64,000 bases of DNA from NCBI GenBank assembly GCA_022495995.1, contig JAFEMH010002338.1, forward strand, positions 277,001 to 341,000, written 5' to 3'. The notes under the pieces are model-generated. The model saw only the letters and a list, made by a program, of their open reading frames with translations. It searched no databases and had not been told where the DNA came from. Below are positions 9,923 through 19,439 of the stretch, one piece after another. The DNA comes from Adenophora triphylla var. japonica. Taxonomy: Eukaryota > Streptophyta > Magnoliopsida > Asterales > Campanulaceae. The position numbers and the translations under genes are program-made. How positions within the stretch are numbered: the first letter of the stretch is position 1; each line of letters starts with the position of its first letter.

Positions 9923-10956
9923 CTACAAAATGAAACAAAGGGTTTAGATCCAAAAAGTGATTCACAATGCACAAGCGGTTTGGGCATCCATGCGGTTGGT
10001 AATTGATGCGGTTGAAAATATTGAGAACTCCAAACCTCAAGTAAATTGTGAATATAATTAAAACACTTAGAAAATATGTAAGAGATTATACTAGTACGTG
10101 GCATTGTAATCCAAGTTTATCCCACACTGCAAGCGGTGCTTGGAGAGGAAGGTTATGGTGTCCAGCCTATATACTAAGTAACATCTCAAACAAACTTAGC
10201 ATGAAGTTTCAAAATAACATCATAAATAGGTAATAGGCATGCGGTTTCAAACTAACAAGCGGTTCATAGTTTGCATGCGGTTCAAAAGTGAATGCGGTTA
10301 ATATATAGCATGCGGTTCTAATGTGAACGCGGTTTGAAGAGAACATGCGGTTGGAATCAAGGAGTATTCATGAATGTAGTTCCAAACAATCAAGGCATGC
10401 GGTTGATGTTCATAATCAGTGCATAAAAATTTATTGAAAAATTTTCTAAGTACAAAAACATGTGTGAAAATCAAATGAACCAAAACATGTGATAATTTTA
10501 ACATGGCATATGAACAGTCATGTTGAAGGCATGATGAACACGAAGAACACTTAGAACACTGAAAACAGAGATTCAACAAAAGTTCACCAAAATCAACAAA
10601 TAACATGTCAAAATGATCACATTGAGCAGTAGATTAACAATATAACCTTAAAAATTCATACTTTACTCAGAATCAACATGAACAAGCAAGAACACTCAAA
10701 TGGGTTTTCGAATGAGAAAATTTTAAATTCTAAAATCAGTGTTCAAATCATTGGTTGATCGTAAAATAAATTACATATAAAGAATCTAACAACAAATCCG
10801 AGCAAAACCCAACTGAAATTATGCAAAATGATGAACAATCAAGGTAGATATGAACAAAAATGCATTTAAGGGTTTTCGAAGCTTCAAGGTTCATCAATGG
10901 CGGATTCATGAGGAATTTTGCAGAAATGAAGAAAGATGTAGTTAAGGAACACATAC
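9923..10956 (-). other. Intron of the SIRE-1 extra ORF (sense strand)
   Basis: Donor GTATGT at 10956-10951, after exon codons ending GATATG. Acceptor TTTTGTAG directly before 9922. Both flanking exons are in phase 0 and the intervening 1,034 bp has stops in all sense frames. It contains eleven GCGGTT copies (9973-10402). Called from splice consensus and frame only. Confidence 0.65.
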
Positions 10957-10986
10957 CATATCAGAGAAGGGAGCCTTGGGAGCCAT
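10957..10986 (-). CDS. SIRE-1 extra ORF, exon 1 (10 codons)
   Basis: ATG at 10986-10984 opens ten codons (MAPKAPFSDM) that end at a GTATGT donor. It lies 115 bp downstream of a minus-strand TATA box at 11101-11108 and joins exon 2 in phase. I chose this start because it is the first ATG after the TATA box and because no ATG-initiated frame exists at the exon 2 acceptor itself. Short coding first exons are common in plant genes. Confidence 0.6.
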
Positions 10987-11100
10987 TGAATAAAGTTTTA
11001 AAAAAATTATGAAGCTTTTGAAGGAGAGAGAGTGAGTTGGTAGAAAGTGATTTTGCAGAGAAGACAGAGTAGGAAGAGTTGAAATCGTTGTCTTGTCTGC

Positions 11101-11108
11101 TATTTATA
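11101..11108 (-). promoter_or_regulatory. Internal TATA box for the SIRE-1 extra ORF
   Basis: TATAAATA on the minus strand, in context CCTATAAATAGC, identical in core to the LTR TATA box and 115 bp upstream of the exon 1 ATG. An array of eight GCGGTT copies lies 258-456 bp upstream, the same arrangement as at the LTR promoter. Confidence 0.6.
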
Positions 11109-11365
11109 GGTAAAATTCAGGTTTAGGGCAGTTGAAAGGACAGTTTGATTTTCCCATAAACTGAATCATTACCTCTATTGCACCCTTTCATCTCCTATTC
11201 TTTAACCAATGACGGCTGACAAGAGAGCTTTAAATGCTAATGTTCCCTTTGCATTAAATGCATTTAAATTTTGAAATAGCGTGGGAAAACATTTGCAAAA
11301 ATGCCCTTATGTCAAAATGGACTAAAATAAAAATAAAGGAACTTACCTTGGGTCCACGTGGCAGT

Positions 11366-11557
11366 GCGGTTGAAGACAATTTTTAAACTGCATATCTTCT
11401 TTAAAAAATTAAAACTGATTTTGAAAATACCATATGTTGAAGGCGGTTGAAGATGGAGCGGTCATCAGCAGCATGCGGTTGGAAATAAGCGGTTGGCTGC
11501 AGAGGCGGTTGACCACTCATGCGGTTTGAATGAATGCGGTTCAACAAATGTGCGGTT
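11366..11557 (-). repeat. GCGGTT array upstream of the internal promoter
   Basis: Eight copies of GCGGTT starting at 11366, 11443, 11475, 11489, 11505, 11521, 11536 and 11552, plus one GCGGTC near 11458. It sits between the end of pol and the internal TATA box. Confidence 0.9.
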
Positions 11558-11622
11558 GAAATTTTTTAATAAGAAATACAACCTAAACTCAACACACAAG
11601 TTAGTCAATAAAAAGTATGGAA

Positions 11623-12024
11623 TCATTTAAGTTCAAGCATACCCATTTCTCCTCTGAGGAAGGAAAACCTCTTGGAGTCAAGAGCTTTGGTGAGGATGTC
11701 AGCAATCTGATTATCTGTCCCCACATACTCTAAATGGATATTCCTCTTCTCTACATGGTCTTTGAGGAAATGATACTTGATATCAATATGCTTGGTCTTG
11801 GAATGCATGACAGGGTTGTTGGAGATTGAAATTGTTGAAGTATTGTCACACATGATAGGGCAATTCCCTTCATGGATTCCATAGTCTACCAACTGCTGCT
11901 TCATCCAAAGGATTTGACAGCAACAACTACCAGCAGCAATATACTCAGCCTCTGTGGTTGACACTGAAAGCTGAAGCTTGCTTCTTGCGGCCCAAGCAAC
12001 TAGTCTATTCCCAGGAAATGACAA
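11623..12024 (-). pseudogene. SIRE-1 RNase H, C-terminal part
   Basis: Copia RNase H end of pol. It shows SVSTTEAEYIAAGSCCCQIL with the catalytic Glu of the TEAEY motif, then IMCDNTSTISISNNPVMHSK, HIDIKYHFLKDHV and the usual closing QIADILTKAL. The stretch 12025-12319, which should link it to RT, has lost its frame: remnants such as GYSDADYANF can be seen, but frameshifts and stops break it. It ends pol; the internal promoter of the extra ORF follows about 500 bp downstream. Confidence 0.85.
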
Positions 12025-12319
12025 GTACCACTAGTGCTTTTCTGTCAATAGTGCGAAATTTGCATAATCTGCATCTGAATAACCTACAAGATCGAAGTTC
12101 GAATCTTTGGAATACCAAAGTCCAAGGTTAGTGGTTCCCGGATAAATAGTGGATTATACGCTTGGCGCAATAAGATGTGCTTCTCTAGGATGCGCAGTAG
12201 CGAGCACATACACGAGACACTAAACATGATATCGGGCCTACTAGCGGATTAAGTAAAGTAATGAGCCGATCATACCTCGATATAAAGTCGATCAACTTTC
12301 TTACCTTTGAGATCCCTAT

Positions 12320-13957
12320 CTAGCTTATATTGGTGGCCATAGGAGTATCATATGCTTTAGCATTTTCTAATCCAAACTTCTTTATCAACTCCTTGGTGTA
12401 TTTGGCTTGGCTGAGGAAAATACCTTCTTCGCATTGCTTGATTTGAAGTCCGAGGAAGAATGTTAATTCTCCCATCATGCTCATCTCAAACTTGCTTTTC
12501 ATTAGCTTCTCGAAACGCTTACAAAGCAACTCATTAGTAGAACCAAAAATAATATCATCGACATAAATTTGAACAAGTAAAGTATGCTCATTATATTTGG
12601 CAATAAAAAGAGTTGTATCAATTTTACCGCGTTTAAATACCTTTTCTAGTAAAAATTTAGAAAGAGTCTCATACCATGCCCTTGGAGCTTGCTTAAGTCC
12701 ATACAAAGCTTTTTGGAGTTTGTAGACATGATTGGGAAATTTGGAGTCTTCAAATCCAGGTGGTTGGGCAACATACACGGTCTCTTGCAGTTCGCCGTTG
12801 AGGAATGCACTCTTTACGTCCATTTGATATAACTTGAAATGCTTGAAAGAGGCGTAGGCTAAGAAGATTCTGATAGCTTCCAATCTTGCAACTGGAGCAA
12901 AGGTTTCATCATAATCAATTCCTTCTTCTTGCCTATATCCTTGTGCAACCAACCTTGCTTTATTCCTAGTAATGCTTCCATTCTCATCCATCTTATTCCT
13001 AAATACCCACTTAGTTCCTATCACTCCTTGATCCTGAGGTCTAGGCACCAAAGTCCAGACCTTGCATCTTTCAAACTGGTTGAGTTCTTTTTTCATAGCA
13101 ACGACCCAATTGGAATCTTGGAGTGCTTCATCAATCTTCTTGGGTTCAACTTGAGATAAAAGTGAAGTATGCTCGTCATAGTTCGATCTCCTTGTTTGAA
13201 CACCGGAAAACAGGTCACCAATCACATTTGTGAGGGGGTGACTGCTGACTTCACGAACCTCTGGGGGTAAGTCTGGTTGAACTGAGGTTTGCTGAAGATT
13301 TTCAATTGGAACGTCGTTAGATCCTTCAGCGAAGTCATGGAAGGTAAGTTGATGAAGAGGTTCTACAAGCTGGATAGGGGAATTTTCAACTTCTTCTTCC
13401 CTGGGAGTTGCATCTGGAGAAAGTATTTCAGGTGCGGTTTGAAAGGTGCGGTTTGAGGGAAGGTCAGTTGAGGGTGCTGGATTTTGCGGTTGAGGTTCAG
13501 GTGCGGTTTGAGATGGTTCACCTGGTTCATTATGCTCAACAAAATCATCAGCAACATTTGGAGCCAAATGTGGCTCAAGGAGAGAATGCTCATCAAAAGT
13601 AACATGGACAGACTCAACTATTTTTACACTAGTTTTATTGAAAACACGAAAAGCTTTAGAATGTTTAGCATACCCAACAAAAATACCTTCGTTGGCTTTA
13701 GCTCCGAATTTACCTCTATTTTCTCTTCCATTGTAGAGGACAAAACATTTGCAGCCAAAGATCTTGAAGAATGCAATGTTGGGGGTTCTTCCTCGCCAAA
13801 GCTCATAGGGAGTCTTGTTGTAGGTTTTGTTGATGAGGGATCGGTTACGAGTGAAGCATGCGGTATTGATTGCTTCGGCCCAAAATATGCGAGGTAGCTT
13901 CGCTTCGGATATCATAGTCTTTCCGGCCTCAATCAACGTCCTATTCTTCCTTTTCAC
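12320..13957 (-). CDS. SIRE-1 integrase end and reverse transcriptase
   Basis: 545 open codons, part of the gag-pol polyprotein and not a separate gene. Residues 1-~90 are the integrase C-terminal part ([36 protein letters not shown] context). A variable acidic/Pro-rich linker follows, with four AACCGC motifs (13434-13506). RT runs from about residue 280: [54 protein letters not shown] and the catalytic [10 protein letters not shown]. It reads well apart from the frame break to the integrase core at 13957 and the lost frame after 12320. RT looks intact, so this domain could still have been active recently. Confidence 0.92.
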   Translation of the reverse strand: MKRKNRTLIEAGKTMISEAKLPRIFWAEAINTACFTRNRSLINKTYNKTPYELWRGRTPNIAFFKIFGCKCFVLYNGRENRGKFGAKANEGIFVGYAKHSKAFRVFNKTSVKIVESVHVTFDEHSLLEPHLAPNVADDFVEHNEPGEPSQTAPEPQPQNPAPSTDLPSNRTFQTAPEILSPDATPREEEVENSPIQLVEPLHQLTFHDFAEGSNDVPIENLQQTSVQPDLPPEVREVSSHPLTNVIGDLFSGVQTRRSNYDEHTSLLSQVEPKKIDEALQDSNWVVAMKKELNQFERCKVWTLVPRPQDQGVIGTKWVFRNKMDENGSITRNKARLVAQGYRQEEGIDYDETFAPVARLEAIRIFLAYASFKHFKLYQMDVKSAFLNGELQETVYVAQPPGFEDSKFPNHVYKLQKALYGLKQAPRAWYETLSKFLLEKVFKRGKIDTTLFIAKYNEHTLLVQIYVDDIIFGSTNELLCKRFEKLMKSKFEMSMMGELTFFLGLQIKQCEEGIFLSQAKYTKELIKKFGLENAKAYDTPMATNIS

Positions 13958-14901
13958 AACCCCATTTTGTTGTGGAACACCAGTGATTGAAAAATTGTGA
14001 TCAATCCCATGGTCATCACAATGTCTTGAGCAACACCGTTGTTCTTAAATTCTGTTCCATTATCTGATCGAACACTAACGATGTCGTCTTCTTTTTGAGT
14101 TTGGAGCCGTCTAAAAAGTGCGGTGAGAATCTCATAGCAATCATCTTTGGAGATCATCATCTCAACCCACGTATATCTTGAGTAATCATCCACCACCACT
14201 AAAGTATATCTATTTCCTCCAATGCTGGCAGTGGTTACGGGTCCAAACAAATCTATGTGAAGCAGTTGTAAGCATCTTGAAGTTGATGGAGCGGTCTTGC
14301 TGGTGAAAGATGACGCGGACTGCTTACCAAGCTGGCATGCACTGCATTTCTCTGGATGGTGGTCAGCCACTTTGGGTAAACCACGAACGAGGTTTTCCTT
14401 ACCAATCTTTGCAAGATACTTGAAGTTCAAATGGCTCAACCTCTTGTGCCATAGCCAACTATTTTCGCTCACATTCTTAGCTACAAAACAGAGATAAGTA
14501 ATACTACATGCAGAATTTAGATCAATAATGTAAATATTACTCTTACGAATCCCTGTGAGTAGGGTGACGCCGGAAATGCTATCTTTGATAAAGCAATTTG
14601 ATGACGTGAAGTTGCAAAGCATTCCTTTGTCGCAAAATTGAGAAATTGAAAGGAGGTTGTGCTTGAGTCCTTCAACAAGAGAAACCTTCTCAATGGTTAG
14701 GTTTCCTCTTCTTATAACACCATATCCAATGGTCTTGCCTTTATTGTTGTCACCAAAGGTTACAGACGGACCACTTGCTTCAACGACATCTTCAAGTAAT
14801 GATCTATCTCCAGTCATATGTCTTGAGCAGCCACTGTCAAGATACCATTCATTATCCTTGGAGTGACCAGCCATGAAGCAGAGGACCTGAAATGTAAACA
14901 T
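13954..14901 (-). CDS. SIRE-1 protease and integrase core
   Basis: 315 codons. The aspartic protease site [13 protein letters not shown] is near residue 20. The gag-pre-integrase HHCC zinc finger has [11 protein letters not shown] and [10 protein letters not shown]. The integrase core begins [10 protein letters not shown] (first Asp) and has VRSDNGTEF (second Asp). The frame is lost at the end. In the downstream frame the position of the third catalytic residue reads GVVKRKNRT, where copia integrases have Glu, so the DDE triad is DDK here. With the frameshift this makes the integrase of this copy non-functional. Confidence 0.9.
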   Translation of the reverse strand: MFTFQVLCFMAGHSKDNEWYLDSGCSRHMTGDRSLLEDVVEASGPSVTFGDNNKGKTIGYGVIRRGNLTIEKVSLVEGLKHNLLSISQFCDKGMLCNFTSSNCFIKDSISGVTLLTGIRKSNIYIIDLNSACSITYLCFVAKNVSENSWLWHKRLSHLNFKYLAKIGKENLVRGLPKVADHHPEKCSACQLGKQSASSFTSKTAPSTSRCLQLLHIDLFGPVTTASIGGNRYTLVVVDDYSRYTWVEMMISKDDCYEILTALFRRLQTQKEDDIVSVRSDNGTEFKNNGVAQDIVMTMGLITIFQSLVFHNKMGL

Positions 14902-14939
14902 TAAGAACGAGGTCCCCCTTTATTCCTTGGGTCCTGAAG

Positions 14940-15308
14940 TTAGCAACCCTTCACGACCCACACCTGTTTGACAGAAGGAGGTTTACTCTTCCTGGCATTG
15001 GATGTGAACCGCAAAAGGCATTCTGCAGCCTTGTGACCTAAACCATCACACACAGAACATTTATGATAGCTACAAGCTTCATGTGGTTTTACTAACTCCT
15101 TACTCTTCTTAGGAGTTGCATGCGGTTTGGGACAAGGAAGCGGTTTTGGAGGAGCAGTTCCAGCTAAGAGTCCGGCTGAGATAAAGGGAACAGGTTTTGG
15201 TTTGACCATGTATTTCCTGGGAACGCTATTCACCTTTTGAAGGCAGGAGGAGCGGTCGAAGAAGAGACGCGGTCGAGACCTAGAGTTAGCGAGAACTACC
15301 TTTTCCAC
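14940..15308 (-). CDS. SIRE-1 second zinc-knuckle segment between gag and protease
   Basis: 122 codons. A basic, Pro-rich N-terminal part (KPLPCPKPHATPKKS) is followed by CSVCDGLGHKAAEC, a CX2CX4HX4C knuckle. Part of the gag-pol polyprotein, separated from neighbours by frame breaks. SIRE-type elements have an extended gag, and this matches that region. Role inferred: RNA binding. Confidence 0.7.
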   Translation of the reverse strand: MEKVVLANSRSRPRLFFDRSSCLQKVNSVPRKYMVKPKPVPFISAGLLAGTAPPKPLPCPKPHATPKKSKELVKPHEACSYHKCSVCDGLGHKAAECLLRFTSNARKSKPPSVKQVWVVKGC

Positions 15309-15380
15309 CGGGAAGCGGTTGGAGCGAGTATTTTACCAATTCCATAAGCCATTTCCTATTCGGGTGCTTCCACAGAATTC

Positions 15381-16109
15381 TTAGGTTTTAACACGAGAAT
15401 TCTTCCCATATTGCTTTCCTTTAGTGTAGACATAATTAATTTGTCGTCCTTTACCCTTTCCTTTAGCATGCTTCTCCTTGGGAATTTCTTTAGTTAGTTC
15501 TGGAAATTCCTCATCCTTTTCACTCGAGGATGCACACTTCTCCTCTTCCTCAGATCCAAATCCTAGACCATCCTTAGTTCCAGGAGGAACTTGGAAGTCA
15601 ATGATTTTATCCTTGGTGGATTGAGACTTGAGCCACGAATCAATAATCTTTTGGCGATCGTCGATTTGGGTTACCAAGTCATCATTCCTGAGTTGAAGTG
15701 CAGCAACCTTAGTTTCAAGGATGCGGTTTTGATCAGCAAGAGGAGTCATCTGTTTGATTTGGTCCTTAAGATTAGAAATTTCAGACCTCATCACAGTTTT
15801 CTCCATCTTGTACAGATTAAGTTCATCATGAGCTAAGCTTAAGGCTTTCTTAAGATTTGAGAACTGATGGATCACCATTTCTGCTTCCTTAAACATCCTT
15901 TCATGTTCTATGGGAGAAACCTCTTCCACCACCTTTTTCAAAATTTCCTTTTTTTGAATAGTTTTTGAAGGTGGAGCATTTGTAGGAGGAAAAATGGGAC
16001 GTGAATACGAGCAATTTCCTATCTTAATGCTAGGAGTAAGTTTGATATCATCATCCAATTTAAAATTTGGAAGTTTTGTAGAAACCTCCTTTTCTTCCAT
16101 ATCTTGCAA
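15381..16109 (-). CDS. SIRE-1 gag C-terminal coiled-coil segment
   Basis: 242 codons. Heptad-rich stretch from about residue 60 to 165 (ALSLAHDELNLYKMEKTVM, NRILETKVAALQLRNDDLV), then an acidic run (GSEEEEKCASSSEKDEE) and a basic tail (KEKHAKGKGKGRQ). It overlaps the zinc-knuckle gag frame by about 90 bases in another frame, so one frameshift lies near 16100. It lies between the two zinc knuckles. Probably a particle-assembly or oligomerisation part of gag. Confidence 0.7.
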   Translation of the reverse strand: MQDMEEKEVSTKLPNFKLDDDIKLTPSIKIGNCSYSRPIFPPTNAPPSKTIQKKEILKKVVEEVSPIEHERMFKEAEMVIHQFSNLKKALSLAHDELNLYKMEKTVMRSEISNLKDQIKQMTPLADQNRILETKVAALQLRNDDLVTQIDDRQKIIDSWLKSQSTKDKIIDFQVPPGTKDGLGFGSEEEEKCASSSEKDEEFPELTKEIPKEKHAKGKGKGRQINYVYTKGKQYGKNSRVKT

Positions 16110-16951
16110 CTCGTGACTCGAATCGATTCATCGGAAGCATCTGCAACTAAGCGAGAGATTAACCTCTTCGGTTTCATCATCACTTCCATCATCGAATCTG
16201 TTTCAATCCAAGTTGCTAATTCCTTGGAATTCTCTTCCTCCTCGGCAACCATTCCCTTGCGACGAGAAAATTTCGCGGGAGAGGTTTTCTTTTTCATGTA
16301 TTCATATTTAGTTTGTGGACACTCGGATGCAAAGTGACCGGGTTTTCTACAATTGTAGCAAACTAGATCACTCTTTTTCTTTGTATCTCCATCCTTAGAA
16401 AACGTTGCAGGAGGTTTGCCTTTTGAAAATGATTTTGTGAAAGGTTTTGAGGATTTTCTAAATTTTTGGAATCTTTTCACATACATGGCAAAATCATCAT
16501 CATCCATCTCGATGAGTGATGAGGTTGATATGGAAGGATCAGCGGTTTGGTTGGATGTAGATGGTTTCTCCTCTTGTTCCACAACGGACATGGAAAGCGA
16601 TTTGGTTTTTCCTTCAATTTCTTCAATATGATTTAATTTTAATTCATAGACTCTAAGATTGGCGTACAAGTTACTTAACGACCAAGTACTCAAAACTTTG
16701 GAGTCTTCTAAAGAGGTAGCCTTATTTACCCATTTAGAACCTAAAGCAGATAGGAAAGTCATATTGATTTCCTTATCGGTTAAAATTTTGCCTAGAGATC
16801 TACAAGCATTAACTACCTCAACATATCGGTCGTAGGTTTGACGCAAGGTTTCGTTGGATTTTCTGTTGAAGTTGTTGTATGATCTTTCAACAAAGATATA
16901 ATTTGGTTTCCTTGCATTCATCATCACCTTCGAGGTAGCTCTCAATGGCAT
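16019..16951 (-). CDS. SIRE-1 gag, capsid C-terminal part and first zinc knuckle
   Basis: 310 codons with copia gag (UBN2-type) features: NETLRQTYDRYVEVVNACRS, MTFLSALGSKW and LSNLYANLRVYELKL. The zinc knuckle CYNCRKPGHFASEC (CX2CX4HX4C) lies near residue 195. The last ~35 residues are out of the natural frame. Forms the particle and binds the RNA genome. The upstream gag frame is 16987-17310. Confidence 0.88.
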   Translation of the reverse strand: MPLRATSKVMMNARKPNYIFVERSYNNFNRKSNETLRQTYDRYVEVVNACRSLGKILTDKEINMTFLSALGSKWVNKATSLEDSKVLSTWSLSNLYANLRVYELKLNHIEEIEGKTKSLSMSVVEQEEKPSTSNQTADPSISTSSLIEMDDDDFAMYVKRFQKFRKSSKPFTKSFSKGKPPATFSKDGDTKKKSDLVCYNCRKPGHFASECPQTKYEYMKKKTSPAKFSRRKGMVAEEEENSKELATWIETDSMMEVMMKPKRLISRLVADASDESIRVTSCKIWKKRRFLQNFQILNWMMISNLLLALR

Positions 16952-16986
16952 CCCACATACGCTTTTCGGTTTTGAGGTACATCACT

Positions 16987-17310
16987 TTACGTAGAGTTGA
17001 TACGGGAGGGTTCCGAAATGATGTGCCTAGCCTTCTTTGTCAAGGCAACCAATCTCTTCTCTTCATTCGACCACTCTTCTTTTGGCTTTTTGACCTCTGG
17101 AATTGTTGCACTGGTGGTTGCATCTGTGTTGGCCTTCATTGGAACTAACGGGCCATTGATCACGCACTCCACCAGCATTTCATCTATGGTTTCCAAGTGA
17201 ATGAGCATTCGGCACTTCCAGATGTCAAAGTGGTCTTCGTCCAAGATTGGAATGTGTGAATAGTTAACAGTAGTCATTGTCTTTGTATTTGCCATATCGA
17301 ATCGGCACAC
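16987..17310 (-). CDS. SIRE-1 gag N-terminal part
   Basis: 107 codons. The start could be MCRFDMANTK or, more likely, the MANTKTMTTV ATG five codons in. HIPILDEDHFDIWKCRMLIH is the typical copia gag opening (Phe/Tyr-x-x-Trp). It lies about 42 bases downstream of the primer site. A frameshift near 16985 separates it from the rest of gag. Confidence 0.85.
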   Translation of the reverse strand: MCRFDMANTKTMTTVNYSHIPILDEDHFDIWKCRMLIHLETIDEMLVECVINGPLVPMKANTDATTSATIPEVKKPKEEWSNEEKRLVALTKKARHIISEPSRINST

Positions 17311-17351
17311 AAGCTGTTAAGCTTGAAAAACAGTGGTTTTAAAATGTGATA

Positions 17352-17363
17352 GCTCTGATACCA
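17352..17363 (-). other. SIRE-1 primer binding site (initiator Met tRNA)
   Basis: The minus strand reads TGGTATCAGAGC two bases inside the 5' LTR, the standard plant copia primer site complementary to the 3' end of initiator tRNA-Met. Confidence 0.92.
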
Positions 17364-17365
17364 CT

Positions 17366-18865
17366 TTTTGGTCCCAAAGGTGGCAACAAGGGTGAAAATA
17401 CAGCTAGAGGGGGGGGTGAATAGCTGTTTAAAAATTTTTCGCCCTCTTTTAAAAACTAAACCTCTTGCTTACAAAATCCTCTTGCAGTTGATAATAGACT
17501 GCAAGTGATAGTGTAAAATGCACAGCGGAATTATAGAGTATAAAGCGGTTTTAGAGGCGGTTTGTAAAATGCGGTTTTGATATGCGGTTTTGGGAAGTGC
17601 AGTTTTACAAACACTTGTGGTTTTGACTTTGTTAACTCCAAACACTATTTCACAATAATGGATAACTAAATAAAGATCAAACAGAGACAAAGATAAATAA
17701 TTAGTAAGAACAAGAAATATAAATGCAGAAAGTAAGAACACGCTATTTGGAGTGGTTCAATCGATAAACGATCTACGTCCACTACCAAGATGGTTAGTCT
17801 TGGATTTCTAAGAGAGATTTTATATTAAGTATTTGAGAGATTACAAAGTACAATAAAATCTTTTCTATGAAGAACAAATCCAAAACTATAACCAGTGTAT
17901 CTCAAGTGTTTAATCTATGTGATTAGAACAAATGAGGTGTGTGTGTGAGGACAAGATCAAGGCTTTTTAAATCTGTTAGATGTAGAGCTTAATGATTCTT
18001 GAATGTGTTAAGGCTTGATTTCTGGGCTGGGGAATATTTCTTGAAGTATGAAGATGAAGATTCAAAGGGCTAAGAATTTATGGGCAGAGCTTCAACTTCT
18101 GATGAACACAGCAATTTCTCAATTTTTCAAGCTATCTTCAAATGGTGAAGATTAGGGGTATTTATACCCAAGCATCCAAAATGTAGCCGTTGGACACAGC
18201 TGTTGAAGGACAGTACTTGATGCTTTCTTATTGGTCCACATCAACCACTTTTGTCCTTTGGTACAGTAGTTGCAGATAAAGCTGATAATGCTCCAGCTGC
18301 AAGCAATGAGGTTTGGACACCTGTCACCTTTTCAAGATCCTTGCAGATCTTCTCTGACTTTGAATCACGTGACAAGATAAGGTGGTTGACATTGGATATT
18401 GCTGATGTGGATTATAATGACAAAAGGTGGTTCACTTCAAGTCTCAATCATTGGAGCGGTTCTGGAGTATAGGCGGTTTGACAAGTGCGGTTAATGACTC
18501 CAGTGAGGTTGCATAGTGCGGTTGAAGTTGAACTGCAAGGGTGCGGTTCATCATAAGGCGGTTGCACTGAAGTAGTTCAAGGGTAGTTTCAAGCATAAGA
18601 TTTCACCAAGCAAAAAGCTAAGGGCGGTTTTGCTAGGGCGGTTGGAAGGAGCGGTTTGAAACTTCTGAACTGCAACTCTCAATTCCAATGAGTCTTGTGC
18701 CAGTCTTCAAGCCTAAAATTAACCTAATCTATAAAATGGACTTAGCAAAAAAATGAAGTCTAAGCTTCATTACATAGGGTCCTAAAGTCCTTAAAGTAGA
18801 CAGAAGGTTATGGTATCAATCAAATCTAATGCAAAATAGGAGGGTTAAAACATGCAAACCCAACA
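17366..18865 (-). repeat. SIRE-1 5' LTR
   Basis: About 99% identical to 4709-6206. The inner end reads TTTTTGG on the plus strand where the partner has TGTTGG, so the terminal CA of this LTR (minus strand) is lost. TATA at 18159-18166, thirteen GCGGTT copies. Confidence 0.93.
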
Positions 18866-19300
18866 CAAACCGCTGGCAACTCTTCTTCGATGGGGCAGCC
18901 AACAAGAAGGGGAATGGCATTGGAATGCTCCTTGTCGATCCCAAGGACGAGCATACTCCCATAGCCATCAAGATGAATTTCGAAGCAACCAACAATGCGG
19001 CAGAATATGAAGCACTGCGCGAGTTTGGAAGCCGCCCTCGAGCGCAACATCTTAGAGTGGATGTATATGGAGACTCGGCATTGATCATCAATCAAGTATC
19101 CAACAAATGGAAGACGGTAGATTCTCGCCTTCGAAGTACCACGCGTACATGGAGGAGCTCATTGCTCGGTTCAAGGACATCTCTTTTCACTATTTGCCAA
19201 GAGACGGGAACCGCCGCGGGCATGCAGCAACCCTCGCCTCTCTTGTCGAAATTCCCGATGGGAAAGCGGTAAAACCCCTCGAGAATAGGCGGACGGGAAA
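18866..19300 (+). pseudogene. E2 pol, second part: archaeal-type RNase H
   Basis: Directly after the SIRE-1 target duplication the gypsy frame resumes with NRWQLFFDGAANKKGNGIG, then NFEATNNAAEYEAL and a motif of the VYGDSALIINQVSNKWK type (three acidic positions D, E, D visible). This is the second RNase H that marks Tat-lineage gypsy pol. A one-base frame change occurs near 19110. A linker with EKEETIDEPWYN-like character follows before integrase. Confidence 0.85.
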
Positions 19301-19439
19301 CACCCGCCTATTCTTTGTGAGATCGAAAAAGAAAAAGAAACGATCGACGAACCCTGGTACAATCAAATTTACCGGTACCTCCAAAGCGGAGAAGCTTCCT
19401 TCACAAGTGAAGATGGAAAATACAAAGAAGGGATCAAAG

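Larger units (their letters stand above)
4709..18865 (-). mobile_element. SIRE-1: complete SIRE/Maximus-type copia retrotransposon with extra ORF
   Basis: Bounded by 5-bp duplications CAAAC (4704-4708 and 18866-18870). LTRs are about 1.5 kb and differ at roughly 18 visible positions (about 1%), so the insertion is young. Order on the minus strand is LTR, Met primer site, gag with zinc knuckle, coiled coil, second zinc knuckle, protease, integrase, RT, RNase H, internal promoter, intron-containing extra ORF, purine tract, LTR. The two long zinc-knuckle/coiled-coil gag parts and the 5-kb region after RNase H fit the SIRE lineage. Several frameshifts and an integrase active-site change mean this copy is not autonomous. 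It sits in the RNase H region of E2, and the host frame continues across when it is removed. Confidence 0.93.

Noticed and set aside
17352..17363. tRNA gene remnant
   Set aside because: Only the 12-nt primer complement is present; no cloverleaf is seen here or anywhere else in the window.
4709..18865. GCGGTT arrays as RUNX sites
   Set aside because: TGCGGTT resembles the animal RUNX site, but plants have no RUNX proteins. A plant MYB-type or element-encoded binder is more plausible.
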